This document shows positions 42,761-52,495 of a stretch of 64,000 nucleotides of DNA, in pieces. This DNA is from Nocardioides islandensis (lineage in GTDB: Bacteria; Actinomycetota; Actinomycetes; Propionibacteriales; Nocardioidaceae), in contig NZ_JADKPN010000001.1 of NCBI RefSeq assembly GCF_015352455.1, positions 620,001 to 684,000 on the forward strand, in the 5' to 3' direction. Within the stretch, counting starts at the first letter, position 1. Each line of letters begins with the position of its first letter. The notes beneath the pieces were generated by a model that worked only from the letters and a program-made list of their open reading frames with translations, had not been told where the DNA came from and ran no database searches. Position numbers and translations under genes: made by a program.

Positions 42761-43540
42761 ATGGCCGTGTTCGACACCTACACGCAAGGGACGCCCAACT
42801 GGGTCGAGCTGGTGACGCCCGACCAGCGCGGCGCCGCGGAGTTCTACGGCGCGCTGTTCGGCTGGCAGATGGTGGAGAACCCCCTCGACGACGGGCACGT
42901 CTACATCGTCGGCAGCCTCCAGGGCGACGCCGTCGCGGGCATCACCTTCCAGCTCCCCGAGCTCGCGGGCCACCCGGCGTTCTGGAACGTCTTCCTGGCC
43001 GCCGACGACGTCGACGCCGTCGCGGCCCGCGTGGGTCCCGCCGGGGGCGTGGTCGAGGCCGAGCCCTTCGACTTCTTCGACTTCGGGCGCACGGCCCGGA
43101 TCCAGGACCCCACCGGCGCCCGGGTGGGCCTGTGGCAGCCGCGCTCGACCCAGACGGTCCGCGCCAACGAGCCCGGCACGCCGATCTGGAACGAGCTGCT
43201 CACCCCGGACATCGGGCGGGCCTCGCAGTTCTACTCCGACGTGCTCGGGGTCAGCGCCGACACCCACCCGGTGCCGTGGGCCACGGTGCCGACGTACACC
43301 ACGTTCAGCTCCGCCGGCCGCCAGGTCGCCGGCGTCGCGCCGGTCGCCGACGGGGCGCTGGAGGAGGCGCCGCCCCACTGGAACGTCTACTTCAACGTCG
43401 TCGACGCCGACGAGTCCGTGGCGCAGGCCGAGGCGCTCGGGGCGAAGCTGATCGTGCCGGCGTACGACCTCGAGGGCACCGGCCGGATGGCCACCCTCAC
43501 CGACCCCCACGGGGCGCTGTTCTGCCTGATGGCCGGCTGA
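42761..43540 (+). CDS. Two-domain VOC family protein
   Basis: 259 residues, two glyoxalase-like domains in tandem: [26 protein letters not shown] at residues ~9-35 and [25 protein letters not shown] at ~139-164, each closed by [16 protein letters not shown] or [14 protein letters not shown]. This matches the two-domain hydroxylase/glyoxalase-like proteins common in Streptomyces. Substrate unknown. A strong GGAGGGGAG ribosome site precedes the ATG. Confidence 0.85.
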   Translation: MAVFDTYTQGTPNWVELVTPDQRGAAEFYGALFGWQMVENPLDDGHVYIVGSLQGDAVAGITFQLPELAGHPAFWNVFLAADDVDAVAARVGPAGGVVEAEPFDFFDFGRTARIQDPTGARVGLWQPRSTQTVRANEPGTPIWNELLTPDIGRASQFYSDVLGVSADTHPVPWATVPTYTTFSSAGRQVAGVAPVADGALEEAPPHWNVYFNVVDADESVAQAEALGAKLIVPAYDLEGTGRMATLTDPHGALFCLMAG

Positions 43541-43570
43541 CGTCCGCTGGTCGGGGAGGACGAGGTCCGG

Positions 43571-44416
43571 TCACGAGGCCCGGAACGGGTCGGCGGCGTA
43601 CACGCCCAGGATCTTCACGTCGGTGGTGAAGAAGCGCAGCTCCTCCAGGGCGCGCTTGACCGGGAGGTGCTCGGGGTGGCCGTCGACCTCGGCGAGGAAC
43701 TGGGTCGCGGTGAACTCCCCGCCCACCATGTAGCTCTCGAGCTTGGTCATGTTCACGCCGTTGGTGGCGAAGCCGCCGAGCGCCTTGTAGAGCGCGGCCG
43801 GCAGGTTGCGGACGTTGAAGATGAACGACGTCACGACCGGTCCGTCGTCGGCCGGCGCCTCGACCAGGTCGCGCGACAGCACCACGAAGCGGGTGGTGTT
43901 GTGGTCCTCGTCCTCGACGTCGGCGGCGAGGACGTCGAGGCCGTAGATCTCGGCGGCCAGCGGCGGGGAGATCGCGGCCTGGCTCGGGTCGCCGGCCTCC
44001 TTGACCTCGCGGGCCGCCCCGGCCGTGTCGCCGGAGATCACCGGCGTGAACCCGTGCTCGCGGATGATCTTGCGGCACTGGCCGAGCGCGTGGACGTGGC
44101 TGTGCACCGTGCGTACCTGGTCGATCGTCGTACCCGGCAGCGCCATCAGCGCGAACTGGATGCGCAGGAAGTGCTCGGCCACGATGTGCAGGTTGCTCGC
44201 CGGGAGGAAGTGGTGGATGTCGGCCACCCGTCCGGCCAGCGAGTTGTCGATCGGGATCATCGCCAGCTCGGCGTCGCCGCCCTCGACCGCCGCGAAGACG
44301 TCCTCGAAGCTCGCGCACGGCACCGCCTCGAGCGCGGCGTAGTGCTGCTGGCAGACCAGGTGCGAGTTCGAGCCGGGCTCGCCCTGGTAGGCGATCCGGT
44401 GCGCGTTAGCGGACAC
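43571..44416 (-). CDS. pheA: Prephenate dehydratase
   Basis: 281 residues; converts prephenate to phenylpyruvate in phenylalanine synthesis. The catalytic domain begins RIAYQGEPGSNSHLVCQQHY, contains MIPIDNSLAGRVADIHHFL, and ends with the TTRF motif in DHNTTRFVVLSRD. The C-terminal ACT domain (SFIFNVRNLPAALYKALGGFATNGVNMTKLESY region) has the regulatory NxT/ESRP-like signature. No chorismate mutase domain is attached. Start is the GTG at 44416. Confidence 0.94.
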   Translation of the reverse strand: MSANAHRIAYQGEPGSNSHLVCQQHYAALEAVPCASFEDVFAAVEGGDAELAMIPIDNSLAGRVADIHHFLPASNLHIVAEHFLRIQFALMALPGTTIDQVRTVHSHVHALGQCRKIIREHGFTPVISGDTAGAAREVKEAGDPSQAAISPPLAAEIYGLDVLAADVEDEDHNTTRFVVLSRDLVEAPADDGPVVTSFIFNVRNLPAALYKALGGFATNGVNMTKLESYMVGGEFTATQFLAEVDGHPEHLPVKRALEELRFFTTDVKILGVYAADPFRAS

Positions 44417-44474
44417 CCGCGCAGTTTCGCACCGGCACGCGACGCGGCGCCCGAGTTCCCACTGACCGGGCGGT

Positions 44475-44480
44475 TACGGT
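44475..44480 (+). promoter_or_regulatory. -10 box TACGGT of the DUF4446 gene
   Basis: Six bases before the ATG at 44487. Confidence 0.45.
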
Positions 44481-44486
44481 CCCTGC

Positions 44487-44819
44487 ATGTTCCGCCGCAG
44501 GTCGCGCACGAAGGACGGTCTCGACGCCCTGCCCGAGGACGTCCTGGGACTGCGGCAGGAGGTCGCCGCACTGCGCGCCGAGGCACGGGGCGCGTTGCGA
44601 CACCTGGCGGTGATGAGGTACGACGCGTTCGGCGACATGGGCGGCCAGCTGAGCTGGTCGTTGGCCCTCCTCGACGACGCCGGCGACGGGGTCGTCATCA
44701 CCTCCATCCACGGCCGCTCCGACGCCCGTACCTACGCCAAGAGCATCGCCGGCTGGTCCTCCTCCCAGCAGCTGTCCCCCGAGGAGGAGGACGCGGTCGC
44801 GCAGGCTCGCCCGCGCTAG
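44487..44819 (+). CDS. DUF4446 family protein
   Basis: 110 residues. A helical N-terminus (LPEDVLGLRQEVAALRAEARGALRHLAV) leads to the conserved VMRYDAFGDMGGQLSWSLALLDDAGDGVVITSIHGR, the hallmark of DUF4446. The usual N-terminal membrane helix is missing, so this is a shortened soluble form. Function unknown. The next gene, metF, starts 74 bases later. Confidence 0.82.
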   Translation: MFRRRSRTKDGLDALPEDVLGLRQEVAALRAEARGALRHLAVMRYDAFGDMGGQLSWSLALLDDAGDGVVITSIHGRSDARTYAKSIAGWSSSQQLSPEEEDAVAQARPR

Positions 44820-44893
44820 CCCGAGGTGGTTGTCGGCGATCCCGTGGGGCTCTAGGCTGAGCCGCGTCCGGTGCGCACTACGAAACAGGGTGC

Positions 44894-45748
44894 ATGATGC
44901 GCAACAAGCGAGCCACGGAGTGGATGTCCCGCCTGGTGCGGGACGCGCGCTACGAGGTACTGCCCACAGGGACCATCGAGGACAAGGTGCTCGAGCACGT
45001 CCCCGTCGAGCAGACGATCACCGTCACCGCGTCCCCGAGCAAGGGGCTCGACGTCACCCTCGACCTGGCCGAGCGGCTGACGGGGCACGGGTACACGGCG
45101 GTCCCGCACCTCGCCGCCCGGATGGTGCGCGACAAGGCGGAGCTCGCCGAGATCTGCGACCGGCTGGCCGGCAAGGGGATCACCAAGATCTTCGTGCCCG
45201 GCGGCGACGCCGACCCCCCCGGCGCGTACCCCGACGCGCTGAGCCTGCTCGAGGACCTCAAGGAGATCGGCCACTCCTTCGACCAGGTCGGCATCGCGGG
45301 GTACCCGGAGTCGCACCCGACGATCAGCGACGACCTGACGATCCAGTCGATGTGGGACAAGCGGAAGTACGCCACCCACGTCGTCAGCAACCTGACCTTC
45401 GACGCCAAGGTCGTGAACACCTGGGTGACCCGGATGCGCGCCCGCGGCATCACGATGCCGCTGCTGCTCGGCGTACCGGGCCCCGTCGAGCGGGCCAAGC
45501 TGCTCGCGATGGCCACCCGCATCGGCGTGGGTGAGTCGACGCGGTTCCTCAACAAGAACAAGGGCATGTTCGCCCGGCTGGCCGCCCCCGGCGGCTTCAC
45601 CGGCGAGTCGTTCCTGGAGAAGTGCGCCCCGACGCTGTCCGCGCCCGAGGCGCTGGTCGAGGGGCTGCACGTCTACACGTTCAACCAGGTCGCCGAGACC
45701 GCCGCCTGGCGTCGCGACCTGCTGGCCCGGCTGGCCAAGGACCTCTAG
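44894..45748 (+). CDS. Methylenetetrahydrofolate reductase family protein
   Basis: 284 residues of the MetF fold (TIM barrel with FAD). Seen are TITVTASPSKGLDVTLDLAERLT, TAVPHLAARMVRDKAELAEICDRL, ITKIFVPGGDADPPGAYPDAL and IGIAGYPESHP-like text (VGIAGYPESHPTI). The protein interconverts methylene- and methyl-THF. It is a diverged type, seen near corrinoid methyltransferase genes; here the mtgA/mttB cluster is 4-11 kb downstream, where methyl-THF would need to be oxidised. Shares a CTAG stop with the next gene. Confidence 0.85.
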   Translation: MMRNKRATEWMSRLVRDARYEVLPTGTIEDKVLEHVPVEQTITVTASPSKGLDVTLDLAERLTGHGYTAVPHLAARMVRDKAELAEICDRLAGKGITKIFVPGGDADPPGAYPDALSLLEDLKEIGHSFDQVGIAGYPESHPTISDDLTIQSMWDKRKYATHVVSNLTFDAKVVNTWVTRMRARGITMPLLLGVPGPVERAKLLAMATRIGVGESTRFLNKNKGMFARLAAPGGFTGESFLEKCAPTLSAPEALVEGLHVYTFNQVAETAAWRRDLLARLAKDL

Positions 45749-46791
45749 CCGGCGCGCGTCACGGCGTCGCGGAAGATCGCCGCGGCCTCGACGACCTCCT
45801 CGGCCGAGGTCTGCCAGCTGGTGACCAGCCGCGCGACCTCCGGCGCCATCCGGTAGAAGAGGACCCCCGCCTCGGCTGCCGCGTCGAGCGCCGGCGCCGG
45901 CATCGCGGCCCAGGCCATGTTGACGTCCGCGTGCTCCTGCAACCGGACGCCGTACGACGCCAGGGTCTCGAGCTCCGCCACCAGCTCGCGCATCCGGTCG
46001 TTCGCGTGCGTCGCCAGGCGCAGCCACAGGCCGTCGGTGAGGTACGCCGCCACCTGCGCCGACTGGAAGCGCAGCTTGCTGGTGACGTGCCCGGACCGCT
46101 TGGTGCGGTACACCAGCTCGTCGGCGACCCGCTCGTCGAACGCCACGATCGCCTCGGCGCTCATCGCGCCGTTCTTGGTCGCGCCGAGGGAGAGCACGTC
46201 GACGCCGGCCCGCCAGGTCAGGTCCGCCGGCGAACAGCCCAGCGCCGCTACCGCGTTCGCGATGCGCGCCCCGTCGACGTGCACCCGCATCTCGTGCTCG
46301 CGGGCGATCGCGGTCAGCTCGCTGACCTGCTCCAGCCTGTACAGCGTGCCGTGGTCGCTCGGCAGCGTCAGCGACAGCACGCTCGGCTGGCTCTCGTGCG
46401 GGTCACCCCACCGCACTGCCTCCAGCGCGGCGCGCAGCTGCTCCGGGGCGATCAGGGCGTGCTCACCACCGACGCCCTGCATCACCGCCCCGCCGCTGAG
46501 CAACGACGTCGCCCCACCCTCGGCCCCGATGATGTGCGCCGTCGGGTGGCACAGCACCGCACCCCACGGCGGAGTCGCCGCCGACAGGGCGAGCGCGTTC
46601 GCGGCGGTCCCGCTCGTCACCGGGAACACGCGTGCCGTCGGGTGCTCGAACACCGCCCGTACGACGTCCTGCAGGTGCGCGGTCAGCTCGTCGCCGCCGT
46701 ACGCCAGGGCCGAGCCGGTGTTCGCGGTCTCGATGGCCGCCAGGATGTCCGGCGCGACCCCGGCCGCGTTGTCGCTGCGTAGCTCGATCAC
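45745..46791 (-). CDS. Threonine aldolase family (beta-eliminating lyase) enzyme
   Basis: 348 residues. ELRSDNAAGVAPDILAAIETAN opens the PLP fold; VHVDGARIANAVAALG provides the cofactor Asp, and the PLP lysine is in SLGATKNGAMSAEAIVAF. Fold-type I low-specificity threonine aldolases cleave threonine or allo-threonine to glycine and acetaldehyde. GTG 46791 is chosen because VIELRSDNAAG is the family start; CAGAGT lies six bases upstream. Divergent from the MetE-like gene. Confidence 0.88.
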   Translation of the reverse strand: MIELRSDNAAGVAPDILAAIETANTGSALAYGGDELTAHLQDVVRAVFEHPTARVFPVTSGTAANALALSAATPPWGAVLCHPTAHIIGAEGGATSLLSGGAVMQGVGGEHALIAPEQLRAALEAVRWGDPHESQPSVLSLTLPSDHGTLYRLEQVSELTAIAREHEMRVHVDGARIANAVAALGCSPADLTWRAGVDVLSLGATKNGAMSAEAIVAFDERVADELVYRTKRSGHVTSKLRFQSAQVAAYLTDGLWLRLATHANDRMRELVAELETLASYGVRLQEHADVNMAWAAMPAPALDAAAEAGVLFYRMAPEVARLVTSWQTSAEEVVEAAAIFRDAVTRAG

Positions 46792-46846
46792 GGGCCCACT
46801 CTGCCGCCGGCGGCGAAGGCCCGGCGAGGCGACGCGCACGCCCGAG

Positions 46847-46852
46847 TACGCT
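46847..46852 (+). promoter_or_regulatory. -10 box TACGCT of the MetE-like operon
   Basis: Seven bases before the ATG at 46860; leaderless start of a three-gene operon. Confidence 0.45.
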
Positions 46853-46859
46853 CCGAGAC

Positions 46860-47981
46860 ATGGCAGCGCGCACGCTCCCACCGTTCCGCGCCGACCACGT
46901 CGGCAGCCTGCTGCGACCGCCGGAGCTGCTCGAGGCTCGCGCCCGGCACCGGGCCGGGGATCTCGACGACGCCGGGCTCGAGGCGGCCGAGGACGCCGCG
47001 ATCCGCGACGCGGTGGCACTCCAGCGCGACGCGGGCCTGCGCACCGCCACCGACGGCGAGTTCCGCCGTACGTCGTGGCACATGGACTTCATCTACCAGC
47101 TCGAGGGCGTCGACCCGACCGACCAGAAGCTCGCGGTGCACTTCCACAACAAGGGCGGCGACCTCGACTTCGAGACCGCGGCGCTGAGCGTCCACGACCG
47201 GGTGCGGCTCGGGCACACGATCTTCGGGGACGCGTTCGAGTACCTGTCCGGGGTGACGACCGGCGACCAGGTGCCGAAGCTGACCATCCCGTCGCCGAAC
47301 ATGGTCCACTACCGCGGCGGCCGGGCCGCGATCGACGCCTCGGTCTACGCCGAGCTCGAGCCGTTCTGGGCCGACCTCACTGCGGCGTACGCCGAGCAGG
47401 TCCGGCGCCTCGGGGAGCTCGGCTGCACCTACCTCCAGCTCGACGACACCAGCCTCGCCTACCTCAACGACCCCGAGCAGCGCGCGATGGTCGCGGCCCA
47501 GGGCGGGGACCCCGAGCACCTGCACGAGCAGTACGTCGCGAACGTCAACGCCGCCATCGCCGGTCGCCCGGAGGGCATGCGGGTCACCACGCACATGTGC
47601 CGCGGCAACTTCCGCTCGTCGTGGGCGGCCGAGGGCGGCTACGACTTCGTGGCCGAGGTCCTCTTCTCCCAGCTCGACGTGGACGGCTTCTTCCTCGAGT
47701 ACGACGACGAGCGCTCCGGCGGCTTCGAGCCGCTGCGGTTCGTCCCCGAGGGCAAGCAGGTGGTGCTCGGCCTGGTCACCACCAAGACCGGCGAGCTCGA
47801 GGACAAGGACGACCTGAAGCGCCGCATCGACGAAGCGGCGAAGTACGTCCCGCTCGAGCAGCTCTGCCTCTCGCCCCAGTGCGGCTTCTCCTCCACCGTG
47901 GAGGGCAACGAGCTGAGCGAGGAGCAGGAACGAGCCAAGCTACGGCTGGTCGTGGAGACCGCCGAGGAAGTGTGGGGGTAG
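46860..47981 (+). CDS. MetE C-terminal-like (cobalamin-independent methionine synthase II) family protein
   Basis: 373 residues, only the catalytic half of MetE. It starts PFRADHVGSLLRPPELLEAR; LQRDAGLRTATDGEFRR, LGCTYLQLDDTSLAY and VTTHMCRGNFRSSW follow, and the zinc ligands appear as the His and Cys of THMCRGN and the Cys in LCLSPQCGFSS. Such short proteins transfer methyl groups between unknown donors and thiols. It is first in an operon with an aldehyde dehydrogenase, and this C1-related gene lies between metF and the corrinoid cluster. Confidence 0.85.
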   Translation: MAARTLPPFRADHVGSLLRPPELLEARARHRAGDLDDAGLEAAEDAAIRDAVALQRDAGLRTATDGEFRRTSWHMDFIYQLEGVDPTDQKLAVHFHNKGGDLDFETAALSVHDRVRLGHTIFGDAFEYLSGVTTGDQVPKLTIPSPNMVHYRGGRAAIDASVYAELEPFWADLTAAYAEQVRRLGELGCTYLQLDDTSLAYLNDPEQRAMVAAQGGDPEHLHEQYVANVNAAIAGRPEGMRVTTHMCRGNFRSSWAAEGGYDFVAEVLFSQLDVDGFFLEYDDERSGGFEPLRFVPEGKQVVLGLVTTKTGELEDKDDLKRRIDEAAKYVPLEQLCLSPQCGFSSTVEGNELSEEQERAKLRLVVETAEEVWG

Positions 47982-47984
47982 GTC

Positions 47985-49445
47985 ATGGCACTGCTGGACG
48001 GCATCGCGTGGGAGGGCAAGGTCTTCAAGGGCGGCGCATGGACCGACGGGCGCGGCGGGACCTACCCCGTCGTGGAGCCGGCCACCGCGAACGAGCTCGG
48101 CACCATGGGCCAGGCGGACGCCGAGGACGTCGCCGAGGCCGCCGCCTCCGCGGCGGAGGCGCAGAAGGGGTGGGCGGCGCTCCCGCACACCGCGCGAGCA
48201 GCCGTGCTCCGCAGGGCCGGAGACCTGTGGGCCGAGCACGCCGACGAGATCCGCGACTGGAACGTGCGCGAGGTCGGCGCGATCCCACCGATGGCCGACT
48301 TCGCGATGCACGTCGCGGCCGAGGAGTGCTACCAGGCCGCGTCGCTGCCGGGACAGCCGATCGGCCAGGTGCTCCCCAGTGAGCAGCCCCGCCTCTCGAT
48401 GGCCCGCCAGCTGCCGGCCGGAGTGGTCGGTGTCATCTCGCCGTTCAACGTGCCGATCATCCTCGGCATCCGGTCGGTGGCCCCGGCGCTCGCACTCGGG
48501 AACGCCGTGATCCTCAAGCCCGACCCGCGCACGGCCGTCACGGGCGGCACGGTGATGGCGCGCATCTTCGAGGAGGCGGGGCTGCCGGCCGGCGTCCTCC
48601 AGATGCTCCCGGGCGGCAAGGACGTCGGTGAGGCGATGGTGACCGATCCGCACGTCCGCGTGATCTCGTTCACCGGGTCGACGGCGGTCGGCCGGTCGAT
48701 CGGCGAGCTCGCCGGGCGTCACCTCAAGCGGGCCCACCTGGAGCTCGGCGGCAACTCCGCGCTGCTGGTCCTCGACGACGCGGACGTCGAGAAGGCCGTC
48801 GGGCTGACCGGCTGGGCGTCGTTCCTCAACCAGGGCCAGATCTGCATGACCACCGGTCGCTACTTCGTCGCCGAGGGGATCTACGACGACTTCGTCGACC
48901 AGCTCGCGGCGAAGGCCGGCCACCTGCCCGTCGGCGACCCGGCCACCGAGCAGGTCGCCCTCGGTCCGGTCATCGACGAGCGGTCGCGGGACAAGATCCA
49001 CGGCCTGGTAACGGCCAGCGTCGAGCAGGGGGCGCGCCTGGCCGCGGGCGGGGAGTACGACCGCCTCTTCTACCGGCCGACCGTGCTGGCGGAGGTCCCG
49101 CTCACCTCGCCCGCGTTCACCGAGGAGATCTTCGGCCCGGTTGCCCCGGTCACCCGGATCTCGTCGGTCGACGAGGCCGTACGGCTGGCCTCGGAGGGCG
49201 ACTACGGGCTGTCGCTCGGCATCGTCACCCGTGACGTCATGCGAGGCCTGGCCATCGCCGAGCAGATCCCGACCGGCATCGTGCACATCAACGACCAGAC
49301 GGTGAACGACGAGGCCAACGTCCCCTTCGGCGGGGTCGGCGCGTCCGGCCTGGGCCGGCTGGGCGGCGCGGCCGCGAACATCGAGGCGTTCACCGAGACC
49401 CGCTGGATCACGATGCGCGGGGAACCGGCGAGCTACCCGTTCTGA
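47985..49445 (+). CDS. Aldehyde dehydrogenase (benzaldehyde dehydrogenase-like)
   Basis: 486 residues. NAD(P)-binding and catalytic motifs: [48 protein letters not shown], the general base Glu in [12 protein letters not shown], and the nucleophile Cys in [14 protein letters not shown]. The C-terminal [13 protein letters not shown] is usual. It is close to aromatic aldehyde dehydrogenases. It begins 3 bases after the MetE-like stop, so both are co-transcribed. Confidence 0.93.
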   Translation: MALLDGIAWEGKVFKGGAWTDGRGGTYPVVEPATANELGTMGQADAEDVAEAAASAAEAQKGWAALPHTARAAVLRRAGDLWAEHADEIRDWNVREVGAIPPMADFAMHVAAEECYQAASLPGQPIGQVLPSEQPRLSMARQLPAGVVGVISPFNVPIILGIRSVAPALALGNAVILKPDPRTAVTGGTVMARIFEEAGLPAGVLQMLPGGKDVGEAMVTDPHVRVISFTGSTAVGRSIGELAGRHLKRAHLELGGNSALLVLDDADVEKAVGLTGWASFLNQGQICMTTGRYFVAEGIYDDFVDQLAAKAGHLPVGDPATEQVALGPVIDERSRDKIHGLVTASVEQGARLAAGGEYDRLFYRPTVLAEVPLTSPAFTEEIFGPVAPVTRISSVDEAVRLASEGDYGLSLGIVTRDVMRGLAIAEQIPTGIVHINDQTVNDEANVPFGGVGASGLGRLGGAAANIEAFTETRWITMRGEPASYPF

Positions 49446-49450
49446 CCCCG

Positions 49451-49921
49451 ATGAACGACCGTCCTCCCCTTCCGCCGTTCACGGCCGAGACCGCAGCGCA
49501 GAAGGCGCGGGCCGCCGAGGACGCCTGGAACAGCTGCGACCCCGAGCGGGTGTCCCTGGCGTACACCGAGGACAGCCGGTGGCGGAACCGGGACACCTTC
49601 GTCAACGGGCGCGAGGAGATCGTGGCGTTCCTGCGGCAGAAGTGGGCGCGCGAGCTGGAGTACCGGCTGGTCAAGGAGGTCTGGACGCACGCCGGCAACC
49701 GGATCGCCGTGCGCTTCGTCTACGAGTCGCATGACGCCGACGGGCAGTGGTTCCGGTCGCACGGCAACGAGAACTGGGAGTTCGACGAGCACGGGCTGAT
49801 GCGCCGACGGCACGCCAGCATCAACGACATCGCGATCGACGAGGCGGACCGGCTGTTCCACTGGGACCGCTCGGGACCTCGACCGCCGGATCACCCCGGC
49901 CTGACCGAGCTGGGCCTCTAG
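49451..49921 (+). CDS. DUF1348 (NTF2-like) family protein
   Basis: 156 residues matching DUF1348: [41 protein letters not shown] and [40 protein letters not shown] in substance, an NTF2-fold cone of unknown activity. Six bases after the aldehyde dehydrogenase, third in that operon. Its stop shares CTAG with the converging DUF1638 gene. Confidence 0.85.
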   Translation: MNDRPPLPPFTAETAAQKARAAEDAWNSCDPERVSLAYTEDSRWRNRDTFVNGREEIVAFLRQKWARELEYRLVKEVWTHAGNRIAVRFVYESHDADGQWFRSHGNENWEFDEHGLMRRRHASINDIAIDEADRLFHWDRSGPRPPDHPGLTELGL

Positions 49922-50592
49922 CCGACGAGGTCGGCCAATAACTCGGCCAGCGCCTGCTCGAGCTTGGCGTCGCCGGTGGGGATGACCGTCAGCGGGAGGC
50001 CGAGCTTCTCGGCGGCGGCCTCGGCGCGCGAGCGCAGGTCCGGGTCGTCCGGCTCCTGCGCCAGCCAGATCGCCCGCGAGTAGTGGCGGAAGTAGTCCTC
50101 GCGCAGCTCGGGATAGCGGTCCAGGCCCAGCTCCCGCACGACGGTGCGGTCGAAGGAGCGCACCAGGAAGTCGGTGAGCAGGTAGGTCCCGGGCTGCTCG
50201 TCGAGGAACGCCGCCAGCCGGCTCTCGCCCGCGAACAGGTCGTAGCAGTGCAGCCCCGGCAGCCGGCGCAGGCCGAGCTCGTCGCAGACGGCGTCGAGGG
50301 CGCCGTACGTCCCGCAGTCGGCGTACCCGACGGCGACCGAGCCGTACGCCGCCAGCAGCTCGCCCGCCAGCTCCCGGACCGCGCCGGCGATCTCGTGCGG
50401 CTGGTTGTGCAGCAGCGGAGGGAGGGGGTGCACGTCGACGGGCCAGCCGCGCCGCTCGACGACGCCGGCCGACGGCTGGGCGATCGCGCCGCACGCGATC
50501 AGCGCGACCCGCTGGGTCCGGTCAGGGGGTCGGGAAGGCGAGGAGGTCGACGAACCGGTCGTTGAAGTCCGGGCGGTCGGAGAGCTCGACAT
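49918..50592 (-). CDS. DUF1638 family protein of the corrinoid methyltransferase operon
   Basis: 224 residues. Conserved cysteines and histidine lie in [30 protein letters not shown] and [13 protein letters not shown], suggesting a metal or cofactor site. DUF1638 proteins are regularly encoded with MttB and MtgA homologues; their task is unknown. It is last in the five-gene operon. The only recognisable start in frame is the ATG at 50592, giving a 71-base overlap with the RACo gene; the conserved part begins near 50520, so a rarer start codon there is possible. Confidence 0.72.
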   Translation of the reverse strand: MSSSPTARTSTTGSSTSSPSRPPDRTQRVALIACGAIAQPSAGVVERRGWPVDVHPLPPLLHNQPHEIAGAVRELAGELLAAYGSVAVGYADCGTYGALDAVCDELGLRRLPGLHCYDLFAGESRLAAFLDEQPGTYLLTDFLVRSFDRTVVRELGLDRYPELREDYFRHYSRAIWLAQEPDDPDLRSRAEAAAEKLGLPLTVIPTGDAKLEQALAELLADLVG

Positions 50593-52495
50593 ACGTCACC
50601 TCCTCCAGCAGCGCCAGCGCGCCGGCCCGCTCGCGGATCGACAGCAGCGCCATCTTCGCGCCCTCGCCGGCCACGTTGCCGGCCGCGACGATGCGCAGGA
50701 CCGGCAACGTGGGGACCAGGCCGATCCGCACCGCCGAGGCGGCCGACAGGTAGCTGCCGAACGAACCGGCGAGCAGCACCTGCTGGATGTCGCGGTGCTC
50801 GAGCCCGAGCTCCTCCATCAGCAGGGTCCAGCCGGTCGAGATCGCAGCCTTGGCGAACTGGAGCTCGCGCACGTCGCGCTGCGACAGCACGACGGACTCC
50901 GACGGGTCGGCGTCGACCCGCTCGCGGTGGAGGACGAACACGCGCTCCTGGCCGATGTAGGTGAGCCGGTCGGCCAGGCCGGGAGCGAGCTCCTTGGCGA
51001 CCTCGTCGGTGACGAACCGGCCGCTCGCGTCGAGCAGGCCGACCTTGACCAGCTCGGCCACCGCGTCGACGAGGCCGGAGCCGCACAGGCCGCGCGGGGC
51101 GACGTCACCGATCACGCCGAGCTCCACGCCCGGGTCGTCCTCGCCCGGGGTCAGCTTGATGACCTCGATGGCGCCGTCGGCCGCGCGCATGCCGCAGCGG
51201 ATCGCGCCGCCCTCGAACGCCGGCCCGGCGGGCGCGGCGGTGGCCAGGATCTTCTCGCCGTCGCTGAGCACGATCTCGCAGTTGGTCCCGACGTCGATGA
51301 AGAGGCGGACGCGCTTGTCGCGGTCCATGCCGGTGGCCAGCATGCCGGCGACGATGTCGCCGCCGACGTACGCGCCGAGCGCCGGGAACAGCGCCACGCG
51401 CGCGCCGGGGTGGAGCGTCAGGCCGACCTCGCTCGCGAGCACGGCCGGCGGGGTCGCGGTGGTCTGCACGAACGGCGCGACGCCGAGCGGCTCGGGGTCG
51501 ATCCCGAGCAGCAGCGCGGTCATGGTCGCGTTGCCGGCGAGCGCCGCCTCGTAGACGTGCAGCGGGTCGACGCCGCCCTCACGGCAGACCTGCTGGGCCA
51601 GCGTCGACAGGGTGTCGGCGGCCGCCTGCTGGAGCCGGCCGAGCGCGGCGGGGTCGAGCATGGTCGCGCTGATCCGCGAGATCACGTCGCCGCCGAACGG
51701 CTGCTGCTTGTTGAGCATCGAGGCCACCGCGACCGGCGTGCCGGTGACCAGGTCGAGCAGGGTGGCCACCACCGTGGTGGTGCCGAGGTCGAAGGCGATC
51801 GCGTAGCGGATGGCGGTGGTGTCACCGGGCTCGACGTCGACGAGCACCTCGTCGACGACGACGGCGGTCACCTTGAAGTCGCCCTCGCGCAGCACCTTCG
51901 GCAACCGGCGCAGGGCGTGCAGGTCGGGGTGCGGCTCGAGGTCGTCGATCGCGTCGAGGAGCCGGACCAGGTCCGGCCGCTGGTCCTCGAGGGTCGGCTC
52001 GGTCAGCTCGACGTACCGCTTCTGGACGGCGGGCCGCAGGATGACCTGCCGGCCCACGCCCACTGTCGCGGCCTTGGGGCGCGTGACCAGGGGAGGGACG
52101 AGCACGTCGTGGTCGCGGGTCGCCTGCACCAGGCAGGCCAGCCGCCAGCCGGCCTGCAGCTCGTTGGGGTTGAACGTGCGCTCGTCGTGCCGGGTGACCG
52201 GCGTGACCGGGGAGACCCGCACCTTGCACTTGTGGCACGTGCCGTGCCCGCCGCAGGTGGAGTCGATGGCGATGCCGTTCCACGACGCGGAGTCGAAGAC
52301 GCTGACGCCCGGGGGCACGCGGACGGTCTTCTGGGAGGGCGGCGCGTCCTTGTCCTCGACGGTGAAGGACAGCTGGACCCGCCCGGTGCCGTCGTGGGCG
52401 GCCGGCTCCGCACCCGGAGGCGCGATGAGGCCCTCCCGGCGATAGCCCTCGAGCGGGTACTCGAGGGGACCGGGCTCGTCCCCGGAGGCGGTCAT
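50522..52495 (-). CDS. RACo-type reductive activator of corrinoid proteins (2Fe-2S + ASKHA)
   Basis: 657 residues. The N-terminal [2Fe-2S] site has C-x5-C-x2-C at Cys81, Cys87 and Cys90 (STCGGHGTCHKCKV) and the fourth ligand at Cys121 (WRLACLVQ). The C-terminal ASKHA ATPase follows: IAFDLGTTTVVATLLDL (phosphate 1), RLFIDVGTNCEIVL, GLCGSGLVDAVAEL and VLLAGSFGSYLS. Such proteins use ATP to reduce Co(II) corrinoid, formed by accidental oxidation, back to Co(I). The ATG overlaps the stop of the methyltransferase gene. It supports a working corrinoid methyl-transfer system. Confidence 0.92.
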   Translation of the reverse strand: MTASGDEPGPLEYPLEGYRREGLIAPPGAEPAAHDGTGRVQLSFTVEDKDAPPSQKTVRVPPGVSVFDSASWNGIAIDSTCGGHGTCHKCKVRVSPVTPVTRHDERTFNPNELQAGWRLACLVQATRDHDVLVPPLVTRPKAATVGVGRQVILRPAVQKRYVELTEPTLEDQRPDLVRLLDAIDDLEPHPDLHALRRLPKVLREGDFKVTAVVVDEVLVDVEPGDTTAIRYAIAFDLGTTTVVATLLDLVTGTPVAVASMLNKQQPFGGDVISRISATMLDPAALGRLQQAAADTLSTLAQQVCREGGVDPLHVYEAALAGNATMTALLLGIDPEPLGVAPFVQTTATPPAVLASEVGLTLHPGARVALFPALGAYVGGDIVAGMLATGMDRDKRVRLFIDVGTNCEIVLSDGEKILATAAPAGPAFEGGAIRCGMRAADGAIEVIKLTPGEDDPGVELGVIGDVAPRGLCGSGLVDAVAELVKVGLLDASGRFVTDEVAKELAPGLADRLTYIGQERVFVLHRERVDADPSESVVLSQRDVRELQFAKAAISTGWTLLMEELGLEHRDIQQVLLAGSFGSYLSAASAVRIGLVPTLPVLRIVAAGNVAGEGAKMALLSIRERAGALALLEEVTYVELSDRPDFNDRFVDLLAFPTP

